This document shows positions 17,120-29,091 of a stretch of 51,345 nt of DNA, in pieces. The notes beneath the pieces were generated by a model that searched no databases, had not been told where the DNA came from, and worked only from the letters and a program-made list of their open reading frames with translations. The position numbers were made by a program, and so were the translations under genes. Origin of the DNA: Candidatus Sulfotelmatobacter sp. Its GTDB lineage: Bacteria > Acidobacteriota > Terriglobia > Terriglobales > Acidobacteriaceae. Position 1 is the stretch's first letter, and each line of letters starts with the position of its first letter. The stretch is from positions 1 through 51,345 of the forward strand of contig JASHNU010000002.1 in NCBI GenBank assembly GCA_030041475.1. The letters are read 5' to 3'.

Positions 17120-19861
17120 TCATTCCTTCCGCAGTTCTTCCCACATTTCGACCACGCGGGCCTTCACCTCGGCCGTGAGCTTGTCATAACCGGCTTCTGA
17201 CGCCTCTGATTCCGGCGGGGGAGAAATCGGCTTGCCAAAGGTCATCTTCAGCGGTATGAGCTTCTGAAAGAACTTTTTGCCGCGCGGCCACGCATCGTAA
17301 AAGCCATCGATGGCAATGGGGACGATCGGCACCTGCATGTGAATCGACAAAATTGCCGCGCCTTTGCGGAAGATTCGTGGCGTGCCGTCAATGGACCGTT
17401 CGCCTTCGGGATAGAGAATGAGCACGCGGCCCTGTTTCAGACCGTAGGCGCCGGCGCGCATGGCCGGCACGAGATTGGCGTCGGGATCGAGCACGATCAC
17501 GCGCAGCCAGCGCGCCAGGCGGCGCATGAATCCCTCGCCGAAAATTTCGCTGGTGCCGAGCGCGAAGGCGTTTCCCATGATTTCGCGCGGCAAGACACTC
17601 GTAAGGATGATCGGATCAAAATAGCTCTGATGATTCGAAGAAAGAATGTATGGGCCCCGGCTGGGCAAGTTCTCCAGGCCGAACACGCGCAGATGAAACA
17701 AATCGCGCGCAACCATCTGGATGATCCGAGACAAGGGATACCAAACTGGGTCAAATCCCGGCTGCGGATGCTTCAGCGCAAGAACTTCGGGATCGGTCGG
17801 CTGTTCAGCCAGAATGGCCTTCCAGCCGGCGAAGGCAGGGCGGGCCGCAGTCGCGCCACTGCCGGCACTCTTCAGAACCGCATCGAGCAGGTCGCGGATC
17901 GTATAAATTTCAACTAGCTGCGATTCCTCCACGTTGCCGCCAAGCTCTTCTTCGAGCCGACTGAGCAGTTCAACGCGCTGCATGGAGTCGAGACCGAGAT
18001 CAAGTTCCAGATTGTCCGTGGGGCGAAGATTCGCCGGCGCACTCCGCGAAGCCTCGCGCACGATGGCGAGACCGCGCTGCACGTCGGGGTGCGCCAGCCA
18101 TGCGGTTTCTTCCTCGGTCAAAGGCTTTTCCGTGGGCAACTCGGCGTGGTCGTCGACTTTCTTTGCCTGATTGGCTTTGACCCGCTTCTCGACTTCGAAG
18201 CGCTTGATCTTGCGCGTGGTCGTGCGTGGCAGATCTTCCTGCCAGATTTCGTAGCTGCCGATTCGCTTTGTGGACGCGATCCGCGGTGACAAGCCTTCAA
18301 TATCGAAGCGAATGACCTCCCTGGCGTTCACGATTTTCTTTTGTCGCAACACGTCGAAGTTGGGAACGATAACGGCATGCAGGCGATCGCCGCCCTCGCC
18401 GGGCTTGCCTTCGAGACCCATGACCGCGATTTCCTTGATGAACGACGACTTCAGGTAGTGAGCTTCGATTTCTTCCGGGTAAACGTTTTTGCCATTGCTG
18501 AGAACGATCACTTCTTTCTTGCGGCCCGTAAGAAACAGGTTGCCGCGCGCGTCGAAGTAGCCGAGGTCGCCGGTGTAGAACCACCCTTCGCGAATTGCGG
18601 CAGCGGTCGCGTCGGGACGATTCCAGTAACCCTTCATGACAACGGCGCCGCGCAAGGCGACCTCGCCCACCGCCGGCGCACTGTCTTCTTGCGGCTGCGG
18701 ATCAACGATTCTGCCCTCGACGCCCTTCAGCGCCTGCCCCACCGATCCGATGACGTTGTTTTTGGGCGGGTTCGCATAGACGGCAGCTGTGGTTTCGGTG
18801 AGGCCATACGCCTGCAGAACGTCGACGCCCAGATCGCGGAAATCGCTGGCGATTTCCGGATCAAAGCGCGATCCGCCGGTGACGAGATAGCGCATCTTCG
18901 GCCCGAGCGTTTTGTGGATCTTGCCGAACAGGATCGGTCCGGCATCGATGCCGACCTTGCGCAGCGTACGGTTGAGCGCGACCATGCCCTTGAAAATCTT
19001 CTGAGTTGCGGCGCCGCGCTTCTTGACCTCTTCGAAAATTCGGTCATGAATCAAGTAGAAAAACTGCGGCACGACTGCGAAAGCAGTGATGTTGCGTTCG
19101 CTCAAAGCGCGCAGCAGTTCCGTGCTATTGAGCGTCTCCAGATAGACGACACGCGATCCCTTCACCAGCGGAAGGAGAAGATTGGCCATCTGCGCCAGGA
19201 CGTGAAACAGCGGCAACACACCCAGCAGCGCGTCATTCGGTCCGAGGTCGACCCAGTTGAAAACGGCTTCGACTTCGCCCAGAAAGTTGGCGTGCGTCAG
19301 CATCACACCTTTGGGATCGGCGGTGGTGCCGGAGGTGTAGAGCAGGGAAGCCAGGTCTTCGTTATTCGTCGGAGCAGGCTTGAATTTTCCGGGGCCACTG
19401 TCGAAGATCGCGGGAAGATTTCCCAGCCATCGTTCCTGGATGGCATGGTTGGCCATGCGTTCTGGGTCGAGGAGGATCAGGCCTAGATTCAACTCCGTTG
19501 CCGCTGGCTTTATCACAGGCGCATGCTTGGCATCGACGAAAATTGCGGTGGCGCCGCTGTCCTTCAGCAGCTTGGAGATTTGGTCCGTGTGCAGCGCGGT
19601 ATCGAGCGGGACGACGGTGCAGCCGGATGCAATCGTTCCCAGGTAAGCGGCGACCCAGCGCGGGTGATTATCAGCGAGAATGGCGAGGCGCGCGCCGCGA
19701 GTGAAGCCGTTTTCCGTGATCCATCGGCCGACAGATTCGGCCATGCGCCGTAGCTCGCGATAAGTACAGCTCTCCAGTTGGTCGTGGCGCTGGAGTTCAA
19801 GGGCCACATTGTCGGGCCAGTGCTCGGCGCACTGCACAAACCGGTCGTAGAAGGTCGGCAT
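17120..19861 (-). CDS. Fused acyl-CoA/acyl-ACP ligase, acyl carrier domain and PlsC acyltransferase
   Basis: 913 residues from the ATG at 19861 (MPTFYDRFVQCAEHW); the upstream extension is not family-like. Domain 1 (about 1-560) is an AMP-forming acyl ligase with LLYTSGTTADPKGVMLTHA, QAYGLTETTAAVY, GWFYTGDLGYFD and GRKKEVIVLSNGKNVYPEEIE. Domain 2 (about 600-690) is an acyl carrier with the phosphopantetheine Ser in LDLGLDSMQRVELL. Domain 3 (about 715-913) is a PlsC-type 1-acylglycerol-3-phosphate acyltransferase with NHQSYFD (HX4D) and YPEGERSIDG. The fusion would activate a fatty acid, load it on its own carrier and transfer it to lysophosphatidate or a related acceptor. It resembles Aas-like lipid-recycling enzymes but has an extra carrier domain. 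It diverges from secA. Confidence 0.92.
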   Translation of the reverse strand: MPTFYDRFVQCAEHWPDNVALELQRHDQLESCTYRELRRMAESVGRWITENGFTRGARLAILADNHPRWVAAYLGTIASGCTVVPLDTALHTDQISKLLKDSGATAIFVDAKHAPVIKPAATELNLGLILLDPERMANHAIQERWLGNLPAIFDSGPGKFKPAPTNNEDLASLLYTSGTTADPKGVMLTHANFLGEVEAVFNWVDLGPNDALLGVLPLFHVLAQMANLLLPLVKGSRVVYLETLNSTELLRALSERNITAFAVVPQFFYLIHDRIFEEVKKRGAATQKIFKGMVALNRTLRKVGIDAGPILFGKIHKTLGPKMRYLVTGGSRFDPEIASDFRDLGVDVLQAYGLTETTAAVYANPPKNNVIGSVGQALKGVEGRIVDPQPQEDSAPAVGEVALRGAVVMKGYWNRPDATAAAIREGWFYTGDLGYFDARGNLFLTGRKKEVIVLSNGKNVYPEEIEAHYLKSSFIKEIAVMGLEGKPGEGGDRLHAVIVPNFDVLRQKKIVNAREVIRFDIEGLSPRIASTKRIGSYEIWQEDLPRTTTRKIKRFEVEKRVKANQAKKVDDHAELPTEKPLTEEETAWLAHPDVQRGLAIVREASRSAPANLRPTDNLELDLGLDSMQRVELLSRLEEELGGNVEESQLVEIYTIRDLLDAVLKSAGSGATAARPAFAGWKAILAEQPTDPEVLALKHPQPGFDPVWYPLSRIIQMVARDLFHLRVFGLENLPSRGPYILSSNHQSYFDPIILTSVLPREIMGNAFALGTSEIFGEGFMRRLARWLRVIVLDPDANLVPAMRAGAYGLKQGRVLILYPEGERSIDGTPRIFRKGAAILSIHMQVPIVPIAIDGFYDAWPRGKKFFQKLIPLKMTFGKPISPPPESEASEAGYDKLTAEVKARVVEMWEELRKE

Positions 19862-20042
19862 GGGTCGTGGCGAATATACACGAAAAAAGTCTGCGGTCGC
19901 AGTAAGAGCGGGCGTTCCCGCGTCATTCCCGCGGGGCATCTCTTGGGTCGCCGGCGTAGATCGGATCGTCCCTTGTCGCGCATCTAGTATGCTAGGCTTT
20001 TAAGGATAGAGTGGGGCTCTTGCCCTCTGAAGGATTTCCGGA

Positions 20043-23156
<3,114 letters not shown>

Positions 23157-23163
23157 TGGTCGA

Positions 23164-23646
23164 TCAATTCATCCAGAACTTCCACCAAGCCGACCTTTTT
23201 CCTGGAGGCTCCAATCGCTCGGGATACCACCAGCCGCTAAACTGGGCGTGGTAATCCTTTCCGCGGTCGTCGGTGATGTGAACATCGCAGACATAAGGAC
23301 TCTCGTAAGCGAGCCCGCGTCCCCTGGGAGGCCGTTGCGTCGTGGTGTCGTACTGAAGAGTTAGCGTCGCGGCTTTCACGAAGGACTTTTCCGATCCGTG
23401 TCGCCGGACCAGATCCCAGAAAAACTGTGAATAGCGTGCCGGCAGATCCGAAATCGGATCTGACAGTAGTTCAGGTGGGCGGCCTTTGCCAGTCGCAAAG
23501 TCGATCGTAAGGGTATTGCATCCCGAGCTTCTCGCAAATCGCAAGATGTGCCCCATCACGTAATCGTCCTCAGCGTTGTTCATCAGGTTAGTAAAAGAGT
23601 GCCCGATGTTGTGCGCTACGCTCTTTAGAACTTTATATTGAGACAT
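23164..23646 (-). CDS. Hypothetical protein
   Basis: 160 residues, not recognised. The N-terminus SQYKVLKSVAHNIGHSFTNLMNN is polar and helical. The middle (DYVMGHILRFARSSGCNTLTIDF) and the end, rich in Trp, Tyr and Pro (AQFSGWWYPERLEPPGKRSAWWKFWMN), suggest a small soluble globular protein. No signal peptide or membrane helix is seen. It ends 7 bp after the secA stop (convergent), and the CYTH gene lies 16 bp upstream on the same strand, so the two are probably co-transcribed. Codon use appears like that of its neighbours. Confidence 0.6.
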   Translation of the reverse strand: MSQYKVLKSVAHNIGHSFTNLMNNAEDDYVMGHILRFARSSGCNTLTIDFATGKGRPPELLSDPISDLPARYSQFFWDLVRRHGSEKSFVKAATLTLQYDTTTQRPPRGRGLAYESPYVCDVHITDDRGKDYHAQFSGWWYPERLEPPGKRSAWWKFWMN

Positions 23647-23662
23647 CTAGGTTAGTCTCCGC

Positions 23663-24259
23663 TTAGGACGAGTTAGTCTTGACGGATCTGAACGTCATTT
23701 CCTGCGCTGGACTTCTTGTTTCCTTCTTCCACTCCGCAAACAGCGTCGCATAATTCTTCGTGATGTAATCCTCCGCCTTCACGCCCAGCTTCCTTGCCGT
23801 TCCGTCGATCCAACGAGGCGGGCCTTCGATCTCGCAGAAATTGCCGATCGGAGTTTCGTCCACGACAACGTGGCCATAGCCGCCCGGGGCTTTCTTGCCA
23901 GTCTTTTCTTCGTCAATCCATTCAGCGCGGAATTTTTCGTAGCGAAACGACGGCGCATAACCCAGAGCGCGCAGAATCGCATCCATTTTCTTCCCATCGC
24001 TGACGTTCGTCTCCAGCTCCACACGACTGCTATGACGGCCCCGCGTGGTGCCACTCTTATGGGTCAAGGTCCATACGGAACCGTACTTACGGATGCGCAG
24101 CAGTTCGTTTCGCTTGCGCAACACCGCCCCAGGCAGGTCATAGAGTGTATTCACTTCGTGCATGCGGCCTGTCAACAGTTGAAAGCCGGCTGCACGCAGC
24201 TTGGCGGTCAGAGCACGAACATCGCCGACGCGGAACTTAATTTCAACTTCCTTCGCCAT
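23663..24259 (-). CDS. CYTH-domain protein (class IV adenylate cyclase/triphosphatase-like)
   Basis: 198 residues. The CYTH signature ExExK is visible at the N-terminus (EVEIKF, residues 4-9). It is followed by the usual series of charged strands (ELLRIRKYGSVWTLTHKSG, SRVELETNVSDG, EKFRAEW, VVVDETPIGNFCEIEG). Proteins of this fold hydrolyse triphosphate compounds or, less often, make cAMP, using metal bound inside a beta tunnel. The GxFCEIEG block near residue 150 fits the CyaB/thiamine-triphosphatase branch. Substrate cannot be decided. It is likely co-transcribed with the small unknown gene downstream. Confidence 0.88.
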   Translation of the reverse strand: MAKEVEIKFRVGDVRALTAKLRAAGFQLLTGRMHEVNTLYDLPGAVLRKRNELLRIRKYGSVWTLTHKSGTTRGRHSSRVELETNVSDGKKMDAILRALGYAPSFRYEKFRAEWIDEEKTGKKAPGGYGHVVVDETPIGNFCEIEGPPRWIDGTARKLGVKAEDYITKNYATLFAEWKKETRSPAQEMTFRSVKTNSS

Positions 24260-24292
24260 GCCAGCAGTGTATTACGGAACGACGATGGAGTT

Positions 24293-25309
24293 TCAGGGCT
24301 TGGCAGCAGTGGCAGTCTGCTGGGCGCGAGCTTGTTCCACGACATTGCGCACAGCTTCAGTCACCGCGTTTGGCTGATCGAGCTGGATGTAGTGCCCGCT
24401 ATTTTTCACGAGCATGTGCGTCGAGCGCCTGGAAAGCTGCGCCAATTCCTCCTGCATCTTCTCCCACGTATCGGCGAACTGTTTCTCCAGATCGGGGGAG
24501 AGGTCGTGCAAGAGCCTGTCCGGGTCGCGAGACAACACAATCAAGGGCATGTCGCCCAAAGCACCAGCTGCTGCGGTTTGAGAAGCACTTTCAGAGAAGG
24601 CGCGCAATTCCTCCACTCCTGTCCGCGCGCTGTGCCAGTTGCAGACCGCCGCATGCGTAATCGCATCTCCGCCACATAATCCTAGTAGCCTACGCGCACC
24701 AAAGGGGGCAGTGAACTCCAGCAGTTCGGCTACGCGCAGTGCGCTCCTGTCCAGTTGCCCGACTTCTGGTGAAACGCGATTCTCCTGCTCGGGATGCGAA
24801 GAATCCACAAGCACCATGCCTGCGACCTCGCTGCGGTAGAGGCTGGCGAAAAGCCGAACGTCGAATCCGCCCATGGAATGTCCCACGAGAACGTAGGGCG
24901 GTGCAATGCCGCCGGAATGCAACAACGCGTGAAGTTCTTCGGCGATGTTTCTGCTGGTGCGCGGCCGCGAACTCGGATCGCTGTAGCCGAGACCGGCGCG
25001 GTCGTAGGAACAGACACGCGCAAATTTTGCGATCAGTGGCTGCGCCTTCCGCCAGGAGATGTATGTGTCGCCGAGCCCCGAGTCAAGGACGACTGTCGCC
25101 GAGCCCTCGCCTGTGCAGTCAATGTGCATCTTGAGACCACCCACATCGACCATGCGACCGGGCATGGAATTAAAGCGGCGGTCTCGTGCCTCGCAAATAT
25201 TTTCATAGAGAGCCCCGGCCACTGCGGCAAGAATCCCAACCATCAATAGAACGACAACTATGCCGCGAAGCCATCGTGGCGGCGTGGGTGAACGCACAGC
25301 GTCAGGCAT
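24293..25309 (-). CDS. Alpha/beta-fold hydrolase, membrane-anchored or secreted
   Basis: 338 residues. An N-terminal hydrophobic helix (GIVVVLLMVGILAAVAGALY, about 14-35) is either an anchor or an uncleaved signal. The hydrolase core has VVLDSGLGDTYISWRKAQP, the nucleophile elbow VLVGHSMGGFDVRL, and a late His in LVKNSGHYIQLDQPNAV. The acid is probably in VLSRDPDRLLHD. This makes a complete Ser-Asp-His triad. The substrate is unknown; the family includes esterases and haloalkane or epoxide hydrolases. The gene is not clearly in an operon: 48 bp separate it from argS upstream and 33 bp from the CYTH gene downstream, all on the minus strand. Confidence 0.88.
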   Translation of the reverse strand: MPDAVRSPTPPRWLRGIVVVLLMVGILAAVAGALYENICEARDRRFNSMPGRMVDVGGLKMHIDCTGEGSATVVLDSGLGDTYISWRKAQPLIAKFARVCSYDRAGLGYSDPSSRPRTSRNIAEELHALLHSGGIAPPYVLVGHSMGGFDVRLFASLYRSEVAGMVLVDSSHPEQENRVSPEVGQLDRSALRVAELLEFTAPFGARRLLGLCGGDAITHAAVCNWHSARTGVEELRAFSESASQTAAAGALGDMPLIVLSRDPDRLLHDLSPDLEKQFADTWEKMQEELAQLSRRSTHMLVKNSGHYIQLDQPNAVTEAVRNVVEQARAQQTATAAKP

Positions 25310-25357
25310 GACGAGACCGGATTGCGCGGCCCAAGCTCCGCGTCCGTTCCTCGCATT

Positions 25358-27466
25358 CTACATGACCGGCGGCACGCTGATGCCCATGACCGCGAGAGCG
25401 CGAAGCAATTCGCGCCGCACCACGCCAACCGTCGCCAGCAGGAACCGTTTTCGGGTCTCTTCCGGTTCGCTCAGGATGGGATGCCCGTGGTAAAACGTGT
25501 TGAAGAGCTGCGCCAGCTGAAAAACATGCTTGGCCAGGTAGGCCGGTTCCCTCGTCGCGATGCACTGATCAATGATGTACGACGTTTTCGAAGCCCCCAG
25601 CCAGAGCTCCCAGATTTCATTTGCGCCGTCTTCGGTCAGATATTTCGCGAGGTCGGCAACAGTGACGTTGCCGCTAAGATTTTGAGCAAAAGTCTCCGGA
25701 TCGATTTCCGCCTTGCGGAAGATACTGGTTGCGCGTACGACGGCATATTGCGCGTAGGGTCCGGTCTCGCCTTCAAAGCTGAGGGCGTCTTTAAAGTCGA
25801 AGGCAATCACCGACGGCTTCGTGTACTTCAGCATGAAATAACGCAGTGCGCCGATGGCGATCTGCGTGGCAATCTGCCGTCGGTCATCGTCGGGGAGCTG
25901 CGGGTGGCGTGAGTCCACTTCGTTCTTGGCGGAGGCGATGAGCTGGTCGAGCAGGTCATCAGCCTTCACGCCAAAGCCCTTGCGGCCGCTGACTTCAATG
26001 TAAGAACGGGTCTTATCCTCCTCACTCAGGGTGTAACCGAGTTCGGCTGCGCAGCGCGGCGTGAGCGCGACCATTTCATAGGAAAAATGGGTGTAATGAT
26101 CGGCGGCTTCGTCGTGGCCGAGTCCGCGCAGCGCTTCGATGACCGTGCTTTGCGCTTCCGACTGGCGTGCATCAATCACGTTGTAAATCTCGGCGACATC
26201 GCCGAAGTGAGGATGCGTTGGCTCGGCGTTCTTGTCGTCGGGGGAAGTCGAAATCCAGCAATCATGCTGGTTGGGATAGCGGTAAGACTTGCGATATCCA
26301 AAGTCTCGGCCGAGCAGGCCGAACTTCCACATGTGGTAGGCGATGTCCTTGCCTACGTACCCCACCGTGCCGTTGGAACGGACGATGACTTTTTGGTTTT
26401 CCTCCGCGATTTCGGAAGCGCGAATGTCAACGCCAGGCCTAATCGGAATCGCTACGATCCGGTCGTCGAGTTGATCGCCTGAGTCGTCCGGGACTTCCCT
26501 GCCATTTGCCTTCCCGCTTCCGGCTTTCGCGGGCGAGAGCGGTCGCGCCACATCAGCCGTTCCCGCCCGTCGCATCACCCAGCAGCCTTTGTTCTTGCCT
26601 TCGTTCTCGAAGGTCAGTACGCCGGCCTCTTTCAGCTTGGTGAACGCAGCGTCCCAGAAGTGAAGGTGGAGAATTTCGCTCTCGCGAGGCAGGAAATCGT
26701 ATTCAATGTCGAGCCGGTCCATGGTCTCCAGATGCCGGCGCAGCACCGCAGTCGAAATCAGCTCGGCAATCGCGGCAGTCTCGTTCCCTCCCTCTTCGAG
26801 AGCATGCAAAGTGCTGAGGCGCGTGCCGAGATTCTGCTTGTCCTCCGCATACCATTGCGACACGCGGGCGTAGAGGTCCCAGCAGTAGTAATCGAAGCGC
26901 GGCTGGCGCGCGAGAGCCTCAATCTCGGCGCGGGATTTCTTTTCGAGATGCGTGAATCCTACGACCACGTCCGCGACCTGAACGCCGGTGTTGTCGATGT
27001 AGTTCTGAACGTCGACCTCTCGACCGGCATAGCGCTCCATGCGGACGAATGTATCGCCGAGGATCGCATTGCGCAGGTGCCCGATGTGCGCCGCCTTATT
27101 CGGATTGATGCTTGAGTGCTCCACCAGAATCTTGCCGTGAGAAAGATCTGGCGCCGCTTTGCGGTCAGCGGCGAGTGCGGCCGCCAACCATGCCCGATCG
27201 ATTCGCACGTTCAGATAGCCCGGAGGCGCGACCTGCATTTCCGCGATGCCTTCGATCGAACCGATCTCCGCCCGGATCGTTTCGGCGATTTTCAGCGGGG
27301 CCGAGCGCAGTGGCTTGGCAAACGGAAAAAGCGGGATCGCGAAGTCGCCGAGTTCCACTTTTGGCGGCTGTTCAACAACCACTTTGGGCAAAGCGACGCC
27401 GAGGTAACGCCGCTCCAGACACTGCCGCAGACGCTCGGCTAAACGATGCTCGAGATGACGATACAA
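25358..27466 (-). CDS. argS: Arginine-tRNA ligase
   Basis: 702 residues, a class I aminoacyl-tRNA synthetase that charges tRNA-Arg. The N-terminal Add1-like domain precedes the HIGH motif, seen as SSINPNKAAHIGHLRNA near residue 120. The central catalytic block GYVGKDIAYHMWKFGLLG and the C-terminal anticodon-binding DALRP-type helices (TGPYAQYAVVRATSIFRK onwards) are intact. The protein is longer than the usual 550-600 residues. One reason is a polar Gly/Ser/Lys-rich insertion near residues 300-345 (RRAGTADVARPLSPAKAGSG and following), located in the catalytic domain just before VAIPIRPGV. It diverges from larC. Confidence 0.97.
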   Translation of the reverse strand: MYRHLEHRLAERLRQCLERRYLGVALPKVVVEQPPKVELGDFAIPLFPFAKPLRSAPLKIAETIRAEIGSIEGIAEMQVAPPGYLNVRIDRAWLAAALAADRKAAPDLSHGKILVEHSSINPNKAAHIGHLRNAILGDTFVRMERYAGREVDVQNYIDNTGVQVADVVVGFTHLEKKSRAEIEALARQPRFDYYCWDLYARVSQWYAEDKQNLGTRLSTLHALEEGGNETAAIAELISTAVLRRHLETMDRLDIEYDFLPRESEILHLHFWDAAFTKLKEAGVLTFENEGKNKGCWVMRRAGTADVARPLSPAKAGSGKANGREVPDDSGDQLDDRIVAIPIRPGVDIRASEIAEENQKVIVRSNGTVGYVGKDIAYHMWKFGLLGRDFGYRKSYRYPNQHDCWISTSPDDKNAEPTHPHFGDVAEIYNVIDARQSEAQSTVIEALRGLGHDEAADHYTHFSYEMVALTPRCAAELGYTLSEEDKTRSYIEVSGRKGFGVKADDLLDQLIASAKNEVDSRHPQLPDDDRRQIATQIAIGALRYFMLKYTKPSVIAFDFKDALSFEGETGPYAQYAVVRATSIFRKAEIDPETFAQNLSGNVTVADLAKYLTEDGANEIWELWLGASKTSYIIDQCIATREPAYLAKHVFQLAQLFNTFYHGHPILSEPEETRKRFLLATVGVVRRELLRALAVMGISVPPVM

Positions 27467-27583
27467 GGATTCCCTCTAAGATGTTGAAGAAACAGCGATT
27501 TTACCAGAGCGCGCCGGCCGCCGAGGTTTGACGGGCGATGCACGCTTCCCTATGATGAAAAATCGACGAAGAAGCGGATCTAT

Positions 27584-27655
27584 CACGGAGACACTGAGGC
27601 GCAGAGAAGAAAAATCGTTAGAGTTCTTCTCCGTGGATCCGTGCCTCTGTGGTGA
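27584..27655. repeat. Imperfect inverted repeat upstream of larC
   Basis: GAGAAGAA (27604-27611) and TTCTTCTC (27624-27631) form a perfect 8-base stem. The flanks (CACGGAG... on the left, ...CCGTGGATCCGTGCCTCTGTGGTG on the right) are partly complementary. Similar 'cggagacac...gcctctgtggtg' sequence is common intergenic filler in related genomes. It lies in the 201-bp divergent gap between argS and larC and could affect the larC leader. Confidence 0.4.
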
Positions 27656-27667
27656 ATTGGTTCTCAC

Positions 27668-29056
27668 ATGCGCATCGCTTATCTTGAGTGTTTTTCCGGT
27701 ATCAGCGGCGACATGTTCCTGGGCGCGCTGGTCGATGCCGGAGTTCCGCCGCGCGTGCTCGAAAACGCTGTGGCGGCGCTCAAAGTTGGCGCTTGGCTGG
27801 AGATTTCGCGCGTGGTGCGCAGTGGAATTTCTGCCACTAAGATCGACGTGTGGGTCGACGGCGAAAAGGATCTGCCGCGGGAGAAGTTCTGGGCGAAAGA
27901 AAGTGTGGCGCGGACGGTCCCGTCCGCGCACTCGCGCCGCGAGCACAGACATCAGCCCCACCATGAACTTGACCATCATCACGACCACGGGCATTCTGCC
28001 GGCGGCATTGCGCTGACAGGGTCGTCCGCACCACATCGGCATGGGCGCGCGCTGACCGGAATTCGCGAGATCATTAGTAAGGCTGGAATCAGCGACGCGG
28101 CCAAAAAGACTGCAGTCGCGATCTTTGAGGCGCTCGGCGCGGCGGAAGCGAAAATCCACAACGTGTCCGTGAAAGACGTTCACTTCCACGAAGTCGGCGC
28201 CGTGGATGCGATGGTGGACATCGTGTGTGCCGCGGTCGGCGTAGAAGCGCTCAGCATCGGCGAAATCATTTGCTCGCCGCTGAACGTCGGAAGAGGAACC
28301 GTACAGTGCGCACACGGCACGTTCCCCGTGCCCGCCCCGGCAACCGTCGAACTGCTGAAGGATGCTCCGGTTTATTCCTCCGGATTGCAGGCTGAGTTGG
28401 TCACACCGACGGGAGCCGCCATCGTGAAGACGCTGGCGCGCCGTTTTTCCACGTTTCCAGAAATGACGATCGAGAAGTCGGGATATGGCGCCGGTTCTCG
28501 CGACTTTCCCGGGCATCCTAATGTCGCGCGCCTGACTATCGGTCAAGCGGCCTCGACCATCGCTGCGAAAACGGCTTCCGATACTGTGACCGTGCTCGAG
28601 GCGAATCTCGACGACCTGAATCCGCAGGTGTTCGGCTACGTCGTGGATCGCTTGCTCGAAGAAGGTGCACTCGATGCATTCGCCGTGCCAGTCCAGATGA
28701 AGAAGAATCGTCCGGGCGCATTGTTGACCGTGCTGTCGAAGCGCGAGGATGCGCAGCGTCTGGCGCAGTTGATTTTCAGCGAGACCACCACGCTGGGTAT
28801 ACGGCAACGCGACGAAGTTCGGCGGACGCTCACCCGCCGATGGGAAAGCGTGCACACACCCTGGGGCGATGTGCGAATCAAGATCGCGAGCATGAACGGA
28901 ACCGTCACCAACTGCGCTCCGGAATTCGAGGATTGCCGGCGCATCGCGGTCGAGCATCACGTGCCGCTTAAAACGGTTATGCAGGAGGCCGCGCGAGCTT
29001 ATCTTCGGACCACGGAAAAAACAGATTCCTCACTAGCTCCGACTGGTTCGGAATGA
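27668..29056 (+). CDS. larC: Nickel-pincer cofactor biosynthesis protein LarC
   Basis: 462 residues. LarC inserts nickel into the pyridinium dithiocarboxylate mononucleotide cofactor of lactate racemase LarA and related enzymes. The start MRIAYLECFSGISGDMFLGALVDAG is diagnostic. A His-rich segment at residues 88-109 (REHRHQPHHELDHHHDHGH) is the expected nickel-binding insertion. The C-terminal part contains VTVLEANLDDLNPQVFGYV and CRRIAVEHHVPLKTV. In the best studied species larC is split and joined by a programmed frameshift; here it is one continuous frame. No larA, larB or larE lies in the window. metG follows 35 bp downstream. Confidence 0.95.
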   Translation: MRIAYLECFSGISGDMFLGALVDAGVPPRVLENAVAALKVGAWLEISRVVRSGISATKIDVWVDGEKDLPREKFWAKESVARTVPSAHSRREHRHQPHHELDHHHDHGHSAGGIALTGSSAPHRHGRALTGIREIISKAGISDAAKKTAVAIFEALGAAEAKIHNVSVKDVHFHEVGAVDAMVDIVCAAVGVEALSIGEIICSPLNVGRGTVQCAHGTFPVPAPATVELLKDAPVYSSGLQAELVTPTGAAIVKTLARRFSTFPEMTIEKSGYGAGSRDFPGHPNVARLTIGQAASTIAAKTASDTVTVLEANLDDLNPQVFGYVVDRLLEEGALDAFAVPVQMKKNRPGALLTVLSKREDAQRLAQLIFSETTTLGIRQRDEVRRTLTRRWESVHTPWGDVRIKIASMNGTVTNCAPEFEDCRRIAVEHHVPLKTVMQEAARAYLRTTEKTDSSLAPTGSE

Positions 29057-29091
29057 CAACGCTTTGCAGGATAGAACAACGAAGATAGAAA

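Noticed and set aside
27476..28960. Antisense frame of 494 codons opposite larC
   Set aside because: Composition is Arg/His-rich shadow sequence; the larC motifs on the other strand are clear.
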